6,145 bases of DNA from UBA5287 sp041672395 (GTDB taxonomy: Bacteria; Bacteroidota; Bacteroidia; Bacteroidales; Dysgonomonadaceae): NCBI GenBank assembly GCA_041672395.1, contig JBAYZS010000089.1, forward strand, positions 1 through 6,145. Direction: 5' to 3'. The translations under genes and the position numbers were made by a program. Numbering within the stretch: the first letter of the stretch is position 1; each line of letters begins with the position of its first letter. Below the pieces are notes generated by a model. It did not search any database, had not been told where the DNA came from, and saw only the letters and a list, made by a program, of their open reading frames with translations. Below are positions 1 to 5,073 of this stretch, in pieces.

Positions 1-456
1 GCAGTACCGTTGATTTTCATGACCGGTACCGCACTCTCGGAAAATGATTATAATAATGGCTTTCAAAAACTATATGCAGAAAATTATTTGGAGAAACCAA
101 TAAAACTATATGCAATTTTGGCTCAAGTTATGAGTCTGCTCTACCCTCCAAGCGTCAAAACATACAATGGAAACAATATTTATATTAACATTGATAATCA
201 ACAGCTAACCATTAATGATAATATTTTTAATTTACGCGAAAATGACATCAAAATCTTTTCTGTTTTGCTTGATAATGTAAATTGCTCTGTAAAACGATCT
301 GACATACTATTCAAAATATGGAATGATAATCGCCCCCGATTAAATAATGCCTTAGATAATTCTATTTCGCGAATAAAAAAAATATTAAAGGATTTTCCTG
401 ACATAAAATTAAAAACTATCTATGGTAGAGGATATTTACTTTCAATATTGCAGTAG
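1..456 (+). CDS. OmpR/PhoB-family DNA-binding response regulator, 5'-truncated
   Basis: This is the C-terminal 151 codons of a two-component response regulator; the reading frame is open from base 1, so the ATG at 19 is internal and the true start lies outside the window. Visible codons 1-10 (AVPLIFMTGT) match beta-4 of a receiver domain with the switch Thr at codon 8, and NYLEKPI (codons 28-34) matches beta-5 with the invariant Lys-Pro pair (K32-P33). The phosphorylated Asp is upstream and not seen. From about codon 58 to the end is a winged-helix domain: LRENDIKIFSVLL, RSDILFKIW, an ALDNSISRIKKIL recognition-helix segment, and the wing TIYGRGYLL. By family knowledge it binds promoter DNA after phosphorylation by a partner histidine kinase, which may lie upstream; the target genes are unknown. 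The coding sequence is very AT-rich. It ends in TAG and is separated from hipB by 352 bases, so it is probably a separate unit. Confidence 0.9.
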   Translation, partial: AVPLIFMTGTALSENDYNNGFQKLYAENYLEKPIKLYAILAQVMSLLYPPSVKTYNGNNIYINIDNQQLTINDNIFNLRENDIKIFSVLLDNVNCSVKRSDILFKIWNDNRPRLNNALDNSISRIKKILKDFPDIKLKTIYGRGYLLSILQ

Positions 457-470
457 ACGACTTCGTCCTT

Positions 471-495
471 ACCTGTCCCATTGGGTGGTTTTTTT
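471..495 (+). terminator. Weak intrinsic terminator candidate after the response regulator gene
   Basis: Fifteen bases past the TAG stop, ACC-TGT-CCC-ATT-GGG-T-GGT can fold as a CCC/GGG stem on a 3-base loop, extended by ACC/GGT across an asymmetric internal loop, and runs directly into seven Ts (489-495). A second small hairpin, GACG-ACTT-CGTC (456-467), lies immediately before it. The stems are short, so strength is doubtful, but position and the T-run fit a terminator for this gene. Confidence 0.45.
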
Positions 496-503
496 AAGAC
501 TAT

Positions 504-550
504 AAAATTGAATCTCCCCTCACTAACTAATTAACACTACATTCAATTTT
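504..550. repeat. 10-bp perfect inverted repeat, AT-rich
   Basis: AAAATTGAAT (504-513) is the exact reverse complement of ATTCAATTTT (541-550), with a 27-base spacer. Only two of ten pairs are G-C, so as an RNA hairpin it would be weak; it could be a second regulator binding site or an accessory terminator, as the right arm merges into a T-run. Chance occurrence in AT-rich DNA is possible. No function is assigned. Confidence 0.4.
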
Positions 551-725
551 TTCGTCATAATTTCCCGACTTTTTCACAAATAAAAACTACATGTCTTCCA
601 ACGACAAACAAACCATATCAATCTGAAATTATTGCAACATGCTCTAATTTTGCCATGACTGCAAAATGTGTTTTTATTTCTTCACCTAATTTACTGTAAA
701 TCTTTTCAGTACAAAATTATCCATT

Positions 726-760
726 ATTTCTAATCAATTTTGATTTTGTTGATTAAAAAT
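726..760. promoter_or_regulatory. Candidate HipB operator: imperfect 12-bp inverted repeat over the hipBA promoter
   Basis: ATTTCTAATCAA (726-737) and TTGATTAAAAAT (749-760) are inverted copies matching at 11 of 12 positions, separated by 11 bases. A third half-site, TTGATT (740-745), also pairs with AATCAA (732-737) at a 2-base spacing, and AATCA recurs at 758-762. The half-sites therefore start at 732, 740, 749 and 758, nearly one per helical turn. The array covers the -33 box (739-742) and reaches the -7 box, which is where a repressor would block RNA polymerase. HipB proteins of the E. coli type repress their own operon through palindromic operators; assigning these repeats to this HipB is inference. 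Confidence 0.55.
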
Positions 761-770
761 CATATATTTG
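739..770 (+). promoter_or_regulatory. hipB: Bacteroidota-type promoter for hipBA
   Basis: TTTG at 739-742 and TATATTTG at 763-770 match the known Bacteroidota sigma-70-type elements TTTG (-33) and TAnnTTTG (-7) with a 20-base spacer, inside the usual 19-21 range. Transcription would start at about 777, giving a leader of roughly 30 bases before the hipB ATG. No Shine-Dalgarno site is apparent before 809, as is common in this phylum. Confidence 0.65.
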
Positions 771-808
771 CATGGTTTTTCATTCACTATTTATAAAATA
801 CTTCTATT

Positions 809-1171
809 ATGAACGATATATCACGCAATAATTGGGAGGCAATGACCGATGATCGCATCCTCAAGCAAATCGGGGTGTTTGTTAAACATCACCGTATGCA
901 ACAAAATAAAACTCAGGCTGTGCTTGCTGAAGATGCCGGTATAAGTCGCTCCACACTTAGTTTGCTGGAAAGAGGCGAAACTGTAACAGTTGCAACACTC
1001 ATCCGGGTATTGCGGGTGTTGGACCAATTACAAATCATGGATGTTTTTGTAATTACTCAACATCAAAGTCCGTTAGCTTTGGCTAAAGCCGAGAAGAAGA
1101 AAAGACAACGGGTTGCACTCCCCAAAAAAAAGAAAGCTGATAATGAGAATATTGAGAATATTGATTGGTAA
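809..1171 (+). CDS. hipB: HipB-type antitoxin, helix-turn-helix transcriptional repressor
   Basis: This 120-residue protein is the predicted antitoxin of the HipBA pair: it should bind and restrain HipA and repress the operon by binding DNA. An HTH_3/Xre-like domain spans about residues 19-78, including QNKTQAVLAEDAGISRSTLSLLERG (residues 32-56) with the recognition helix around 46-55. A strongly basic segment follows (AEKKKRQRVALPKKKKA, 94-110), then a short acidic tail ending in Asp-Trp. E. coli HipB also ends in Trp (W88), which is reported to matter for HipA contact and Lon-dependent turnover; shared function is inference. The start at 809 suits the promoter; an in-frame ATG at 842 (Met12) is a weaker alternative because it would drop N-terminal sequence that I recall as usual in Bacteroidales relatives. 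hipA follows 9 bases downstream. The tail contains the repeat ENI-ENI, from a 9-bp duplication in the DNA. Confidence 0.88.
   Translation: MNDISRNNWEAMTDDRILKQIGVFVKHHRMQQNKTQAVLAEDAGISRSTLSLLERGETVTVATLIRVLRVLDQLQIMDVFVITQHQSPLALAKAEKKKRQRVALPKKKKADNENIENIDW
1145..1162 (+). repeat. 9-bp tandem duplication in the 3' end of hipB
   Basis: GAGAATATT occurs twice in direct succession (1145-1153 and 1154-1162). It preserves the frame and encodes ENI twice (residues 113-118) in the tail just before the terminal Asp-Trp. It lies two bases before a second, unrelated 9-bp tandem duplication. Confidence 0.9.
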
Positions 1172-1182
1172 ATTTGGTAAAT
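1165..1182 (+). repeat. 9-bp tandem duplication spanning hipB stop and hipA start
   Basis: TTGGTAAAT occurs twice in direct succession (1165-1173 and 1174-1182). The first copy carries the hipB stop codon TAA; the second supplies another TAA in the same frame and the first two bases of the hipA ATG. The gap between the genes (9 bases) equals the repeat unit, so a single-copy version would read TAAATG, with stop and start directly abutting. Confidence 0.9.
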
Positions 1183-2485
1183 GATGAATACTGCAATCAT
1201 ACATATATGGGGTAAGATGGCAGGAGCAGTTGCCTGGGATGAAAAATCAGGTGTGACTTCTTTTGAATATGATCCTACGTTTAAAAGTCTGGGATGGGAA
1301 CTATCTCCATTAAAGATACCGCTGTCCACGGTACAACAAATTTATTCTTTTCCCGAATTACGTAAAGAAAACGGTTCTTCTTTTGATACTTTTAAAGGAT
1401 TGCCCGGATTACTCGCAGACTTGTTGCCCGACCGCTATGGGAATGAATTGTTCAATTTATGGTTGGCACAGCAAGGGCGACCGGAAAATAGCATGAACCC
1501 GGTAGAAATGCTTTGCTTTATAGGTAAACGGGGAATGGGAGCATTGGAAATTGAACCGGCCATTTTAAAACAAAATGTGAATACTTTTTCGGTAGAGATA
1601 GATAGCTTGGTAGAAATTGCAGGCAAGTTACTTTCAAAAAAAGAGGCTTTCATAACCAATTTAAAATCCGATGAAGAAAAGGCTATGCGTGAAATACTGA
1701 AAATCGGAACATCAGCCGGTGGCGCACGCCCCAAAGCTGTGATTGCCTACAATGAAAAAACAGGTGAAGTCCGTTCGGGACAGACGCGAGCACCAGAAGG
1801 GTTTGAACACTGGCTGCTTAAACTTGACGGGGTAAGTGAAGTGCAATTGGGTGCAACTCATGGATATGGTCGTGTTGAATACGCTTACTACCTGATGGCG
1901 TTGGATTGCGGAATTGAAATGATGCCTTGTCGGTTATTGGAAGAGAACGGTCGCGCACATTTTATGACTCGACGCTTCGACAGGGAAGGAAGCTATACAA
2001 AACACCACATACAGACTTTTTGTGCCTTGAAACATTTTGATTATAATAGGGTAAACAGTTACAGTTATGAACAATTATTCCAGACGATGAGGGAACTGAA
2101 GCTGACGTATGTCGAAGCTGAACAGATGTTCCGACGCATGGTGTTTAATGTAATAGCCCGTAACTGTGATGATCATACAAAAAACTTTTCTTTTATCCTT
2201 AAACAAGGTGATCGGTGGAAATTAGCTCCGGCATACGACCTCTGTCACGCTTATCGCCCCGGAAGCGAATGGGTAAGCCGTCATGCTCTAAGCATTAATG
2301 GGAAAAGAGAAAACTTTACACGGGAAGACCTCATCGAGGTTGGGCGTTCCATCCGCAATAAAAAGGCTGTTGAAATAATTGACCAGATTACCAATACGGT
2401 ACACAACTGGCATTATTATGCCGATAAGGCTGGTGTAGACAATGACAAAAAAACAGTAATTGAGAAAACGCTTTTATCTTTGTAA
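1181..2485 (+). CDS. hipA: HipA-family Ser/Thr kinase toxin
   Basis: This 434-residue protein is a full-length HipA (E. coli HipA has 440), a cytosolic kinase that in E. coli phosphorylates glutamyl-tRNA synthetase GltX and causes growth arrest and persistence; the target here is unknown. The N-terminal subdomain is present, with GLPGLLADLLPDRYG at 73-87, so this is not the split HipS/HipT type. The kinase core starts near residue 170: GTSAGGARPK (176-185; S178 lines up with the autophosphorylated Ser150 of E. coli HipA), ATP-contact K214 in LLKLDG, RRFDR (264-268), catalytic loop D330 and N335 in CDDHTKN, and metal-binding D353 in APAYDL. All key residues are intact, so an active kinase is predicted. 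It is translated 9 bases after hipB and shares its promoter. The start is ambiguous between adjacent ATGs at 1181 and 1184. Glycine codon use differs from the downstream operon (GGG in about 6 of 31, hand count). Confidence 0.94.
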   Translation: MMNTAIIHIWGKMAGAVAWDEKSGVTSFEYDPTFKSLGWELSPLKIPLSTVQQIYSFPELRKENGSSFDTFKGLPGLLADLLPDRYGNELFNLWLAQQGRPENSMNPVEMLCFIGKRGMGALEIEPAILKQNVNTFSVEIDSLVEIAGKLLSKKEAFITNLKSDEEKAMREILKIGTSAGGARPKAVIAYNEKTGEVRSGQTRAPEGFEHWLLKLDGVSEVQLGATHGYGRVEYAYYLMALDCGIEMMPCRLLEENGRAHFMTRRFDREGSYTKHHIQTFCALKHFDYNRVNSYSYEQLFQTMRELKLTYVEAEQMFRRMVFNVIARNCDDHTKNFSFILKQGDRWKLAPAYDLCHAYRPGSEWVSRHALSINGKRENFTREDLIEVGRSIRNKKAVEIIDQITNTVHNWHYYADKAGVDNDKKTVIEKTLLSL

Positions 2486-2523
2486 CTCTTTGTCGGGGAG
2501 ATCTGATTTTTTCTTTTTCATGG

Positions 2524-2556
2524 TCTCACGCTCCTCTCACCATGCTCTCACTATCC
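2524..2556. repeat. Three TCTCAC repeats at exact 11-bp spacing
   Basis: TCTCAC begins at 2524, 2535 and 2546, each followed by five variable bases (GCTCC, CATGC, TATCC), giving three 11-bp units. A related CCTCACTA occurs at 2592-2599. The first two units overlap a 6-bp inverted repeat, CATGGT (2519-2524) with ACCATG (2539-2544). The array is 38 bases past hipA and ends 86 bases before the -7 box of the rhomboid operon. Spacing of one helical turn suggests a binding array for a regulator, but no known motif is recognised. Confidence 0.5.
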
Positions 2557-2642
2557 TTCGACAATCTTTTTGAAAATACTGCATCTAAACGCCTCACTAT
2601 TTTTACTTATATTAACAGCAGGGGCATTGTGATTATTTTATT

Positions 2643-2650
2643 TACCTTTG
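2643..2650 (+). promoter_or_regulatory. -7 box of a Bacteroidota promoter for the rhomboid-murBA operon
   Basis: TACCTTTG is an exact TAnnTTTG match, with a C following as is common. Transcription would start near 2657, about 12 bases before the ATG at 2669. No TTTG is found at the expected -33 distance (around 2619-2624); the nearest, ATTG at 2626-2629, is too close. The promoter may therefore be weak or activator-dependent. This box also argues against translation starting at the TTG inside it (2648). Confidence 0.5.
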
Positions 2651-2668
2651 CACCTTAATTTACGGTCT

Positions 2669-3325
2669 ATGATAACAATTGTTTTAATCATTTTCACTTG
2701 TATTATTTCTATCAAAGCGTTCAAAGATGATGGTTTGATGGAGAAATGGATTTTCTATCCCCCGGCTGTAAAACATGGGGAATGGCCACGGCTTTTTACT
2801 TACGGCTTTCTGCATGCGGATTTTACTCACTTGATATTCAATATGTTCACTCTGTACTTTTTTGGTGTGGATATTGAAAAGTATTGTATCGCGACATTGG
2901 GTGAACTAACAGGCTCTGTGGCTTATATTGTACTGTATTTCAGTGCGTTGTTTGTCTCTATCTTCCCTACTTATCTGAAAGAACGGGATAACGACTATTA
3001 TCATGGACTGGGGGCTTCGGGGGCGGTATCGGCAATAATTTTTGCTTATGTGCTTATCAACCCTATGAATTTTATGGGGGTAATGTTCATACCGGTATGG
3101 CTGCCTGCTTTCCTTTTTGCAATAATTTTTGTGATGATATCGGTTTATCTGAGCAAAAACCATTCGGGGGGAATAAATCACTCTGCGCACATTGCGGGTG
3201 GTATTTACGGTATTGTGTTTATGATTGTCGCGTTTGGCACACTGGAACATGTGAATCTATTGGCTGATTTTATTGATCAAATTCATGTTAATTCAATTCG
3301 TGATTTGATTAGATTTGGTTTTTAA
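2669..3325 (+). CDS. Rhomboid family intramembrane serine protease
   Basis: A 218-residue polytopic membrane protein that cleaves single-pass membrane proteins inside the bilayer; substrates are unknown. Hydrophobic segments are seen at about 3-16, 41-65, 79-99, 113-131, 138-161 and 174-193, consistent with the six-helix core of GlpG-like rhomboids. The family motif HxxxxHxxxN is present (H49, H54, N58), the nucleophile is S117 in GLGASGA (113-119), and the second member of the catalytic dyad is H174 in AHIAGG. The protein should be active. The start is set at ATG 2669: an in-frame TTG at 2648 would add seven residues, but it lies within the predicted -7 promoter box and would be untranscribed. 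It is the first gene of a four-gene operon; the next gene starts 4 bases later. Linkage to cell-wall genes might mean envelope quality control, but that is speculation. Confidence 0.92.
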   Translation: MITIVLIIFTCIISIKAFKDDGLMEKWIFYPPAVKHGEWPRLFTYGFLHADFTHLIFNMFTLYFFGVDIEKYCIATLGELTGSVAYIVLYFSALFVSIFPTYLKERDNDYYHGLGASGAVSAIIFAYVLINPMNFMGVMFIPVWLPAFLFAIIFVMISVYLSKNHSGGINHSAHIAGGIYGIVFMIVAFGTLEHVNLLADFIDQIHVNSIRDLIRFGF

Positions 3326-3329
3326 TTTA

Positions 3330-4046
3330 ATGATTATGAATAGTCCTTCGCTATATTTAATCCCTGTGACTTTGGGAGAAACGGCAATAAATAGGGTTCT
3401 GCCGACTTACAACACTGAGATAATTACTGATCTGCGTTTTTTTATTGTTGAAAATGTTCGCTCTGCACGCCGATTTATGAAGAAATGTAACCCGGCGATA
3501 AATATTGATGGGCTTACGTTTTTTGAACTGAACGAGAACTCTGATCGCAAAAATCTTGAACGAATGCTTGCTCCAATGAAGGAGGGAAACAGCATGGGGA
3601 TTATATCTGACGCGGGATGTCCGGCGGTGGCGGACCCGGGAGCGGATGTGGTTGCAATAGCTCAACGTTTGGGATATAAAGTGATTCCGCTGGTGGGACC
3701 GTCTTCTATTTTGATGGCGGTGATGGCATCGGGATTCAATGGACAGAGCTTTGCTTTCAATGGATATCTGCCTATCGATGGGACTGAGAGGGTGAAAAAA
3801 CTGAAACAACTGGAGTCAAGGGCTTACAATGAGGATCAAACGCAATTGTTTATCGAAACACCTTACCGAAATAATAAAATGGCTGAGGATATTTTACAGC
3901 ATTGCCGACCGTCAACACGCTTGTGCATAGCAATGAATATTTCGTGTGATGATGAATTTATTGTTTCTAAAAGCGTGAAAGCGTGGAAGAACAACTTGCC
4001 GGATTTGCACAAAAAACCGTGCATTTTCTTGATTTATAAAGGTTAA
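3330..4046 (+). CDS. RsmI-like SAM-dependent methyltransferase (tetrapyrrole methylase fold), short divergent type
   Basis: This 238-residue protein belongs to the RsmI/YraL branch of the tetrapyrrole-methylase superfamily, whose best-known member 2'-O-methylates C1402 of 16S rRNA using S-adenosylmethionine. Recognisable blocks are LYLIPVTLGE (8-17), VENVRSARRF (40-49), SDAGCPAVADPG (93-104, SAM-binding region), PLVGPSS (120-126), FNGYLP (143-148) and FIETPYR (174-180). It differs from E. coli RsmI (286 residues) in several ways: the IGNLxDIT segment is replaced by LGETAINRVLP, SDAGTP reads SDAGCP, and the RELTK segment near the end is replaced by AMNISCDDEFI. Its exact substrate is therefore uncertain, and I give no symbol. 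The start is ATG 3330 or ATG 3336, two codons apart; an in-frame TTG at 3315 would overlap the rhomboid gene and is unnecessary. It lies 4 bases after the rhomboid gene and 6 bases before murB, so it is cotranscribed. Confidence 0.85.
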   Translation: MIMNSPSLYLIPVTLGETAINRVLPTYNTEIITDLRFFIVENVRSARRFMKKCNPAINIDGLTFFELNENSDRKNLERMLAPMKEGNSMGIISDAGCPAVADPGADVVAIAQRLGYKVIPLVGPSSILMAVMASGFNGQSFAFNGYLPIDGTERVKKLKQLESRAYNEDQTQLFIETPYRNNKMAEDILQHCRPSTRLCIAMNISCDDEFIVSKSVKAWKNNLPDLHKKPCIFLIYKG

Positions 4047-4052
4047 TATGTA

Positions 4053-5051
4053 ATGAAGATTCTACAAAATATACAACTGCTGCCATATAACTCGTTTCGT
4101 ACTAAGGCTGTCGCTAAATTGTTCGCTGCTCCGGAAACGACTGCGGAGCTTTCGGATATTCTTAATTCTTATAATGATAATGAGATTCTGATTATAGGAA
4201 AAGGAAATGATCTTTTCTTTACTAAGGATTTTGAGGGACTGGTGATTAAACCGGAAATAAAGGGAATTCAAGTACTGAACGAAACGACTGATCATGTTGA
4301 TATCGAGGCGGGGGCAGCGGAGGATTGGGATGGGTTCGTGCAGTTCTGCGTGGAAAAGGGGTATTCGGGAATCGAAAACTTATCGCTGATTCCGGGAACG
4401 GTGGGGGCTTCACCTGTACAGAACATTGGGGCTTACGGGGCGGAAGTGGGTAACGTGATTTCTGTTGTGCATACACTGGATAAAGAAACAGGGGCTCCAA
4501 AAATATTTAATAACGCTGAATGTGGGTTTGGTTATCGAAACAGCGTTTTCAAACAGACTTGTAAATATGTGATTACTTCGGTTGTGTTTAGACTGGAGAA
4601 ATCGTTTAAGTATATAGAAAAATATGCGGATCTGAATCATGAACTGCAAAATAATCCGACGCCTGATCTTGATCAGGTGCGCGAGGCGGTAATTCGTATC
4701 CGACAACGAAAACTGCCGGACCCGGCAACATTACCTAACGCGGGTAGCTTCTTTAAAAATCCGGTTCTCTCGGAGGATGAGAAAATGGCTTTGCTGAGAA
4801 TTCTGCCGGAGGCGCCAATGTTTGTGGTTGGTGATCAAAAATATAAGACGTCGGCTGCTTTCTTGATTGATAAAGCGGGACTTAAGGGTAAAAGAGACGG
4901 TATGGTGGGGATTTATCAAGGGCATTCTTTGGTTATTGTTAATTACGGTACGGAGAATGGTCTGGATATCGTACGTTTCATGAATGGGGTGCAAAAGTCT
5001 GTATATGACTTGTTTGGTGTTCGTCTTGAACCGGAAGTGTGGATTTATTAA
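4053..5051 (+). CDS. murB: UDP-N-acetylmuramate dehydrogenase (UDP-N-acetylenolpyruvoylglucosamine reductase), type I
   Basis: MurB reduces UDP-GlcNAc-enolpyruvate to UDP-MurNAc with NADPH through bound FAD, the second committed cytosolic step of peptidoglycan synthesis. The 332-residue length is close to E. coli MurB (342). The FAD-binding domain shows LIIGKGNDLFF (46-56), where most family members have GxGSN, and IPGTVGASPVQNIGAYGAE (113-131). The catalytic Arg is R162 in YRNSVFK, the proton-donating Ser is S232 in NAGSFFKNP, and the C-terminal active-site Glu is in LEPEV (325-329). The segment between the YRNS and NAGS blocks, with RIRQRKLPDP (215-224), fits the longer type I form. ATG 4053 is the only sensible start. 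It follows the methyltransferase gene by 6 bases and precedes murA by 22, so substrate-producing and substrate-consuming enzymes are cotranscribed. Glycine codons favour GGG (about 11 of 27, hand count), unlike hipA. Confidence 0.96.
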   Translation: MKILQNIQLLPYNSFRTKAVAKLFAAPETTAELSDILNSYNDNEILIIGKGNDLFFTKDFEGLVIKPEIKGIQVLNETTDHVDIEAGAAEDWDGFVQFCVEKGYSGIENLSLIPGTVGASPVQNIGAYGAEVGNVISVVHTLDKETGAPKIFNNAECGFGYRNSVFKQTCKYVITSVVFRLEKSFKYIEKYADLNHELQNNPTPDLDQVREAVIRIRQRKLPDPATLPNAGSFFKNPVLSEDEKMALLRILPEAPMFVVGDQKYKTSAAFLIDKAGLKGKRDGMVGIYQGHSLVIVNYGTENGLDIVRFMNGVQKSVYDLFGVRLEPEVWIY

Positions 5052-5073
5052 TGGTTAATTAATTGGAAATATA

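Larger units (their letters stand above)
457..808. other. AT-rich intergenic region between response regulator and hipBA
   Basis: These 352 bases contain no reading frame I would call a gene on either strand; the ATG at 655 opens only 14 codons. Supported content is a weak hairpin-plus-T-run just after the response regulator gene, a 10-bp inverted repeat at 504-550, and the hipBA promoter/operator region at 726-770. The stretch from about 555 to 720 shows nothing I can name. I see no tRNA, small-RNA scaffold or mobile-element end. Confidence 0.7.

Noticed and set aside
645..652. TAATTTTG, a TAnnTTTG match that could be a second hipBA promoter
   Set aside because: The only -33 candidate at correct spacing is a poor TCTG (622-625), and such matches are expected by chance in AT-rich DNA.
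712..719. CAAAATTA, a minus-strand TAnnTTTG match
   Set aside because: There is no minus-strand gene for it to drive; the neighbouring gene to the left runs on the + strand.
834..844. GGGAGG just before ATG 842 as a ribosome site for a shorter hipB
   Set aside because: The spacing to the ATG is only two bases, and Bacteroidota rarely depend on Shine-Dalgarno pairing; the longer N-terminus looks family-like.
1169..1176. TAAATTTG at the hipB stop as an internal promoter for hipA
   Set aside because: No -33 box at proper spacing; the sequence is accounted for by the hipB stop codon and the 9-bp repeat.
2475..2482. TATCTTTG at the end of hipA as a promoter for the rhomboid operon
   Set aside because: It lies within hipA codons, lacks a spaced -33 box and is about 190 bases from the next start; the box at 2643 is better placed.
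1181..2485. Possible tripartite HipBST system
   Set aside because: HipA keeps its own N-terminal subdomain (GLPGLLADLLPDRYG) and no separate small HipS gene lies between hipB and hipA or after hipA.
2491..2518. Possible hipA terminator at the GGGGAGATCT sequence and following T-rich run
   Set aside because: AGATCT is palindromic but leaves no loop, and I cannot build a stable GC-rich stem directly before the T-rich run.
2906..3250. Minus-strand open frame antisense to the rhomboid gene (and similar ones at 3357-3809, 4410-4706, 5127-5480, 5553-5879 and 5599-5946)
   Set aside because: Each lies opposite a well-supported conserved gene, and none of the translations resembles a known protein.
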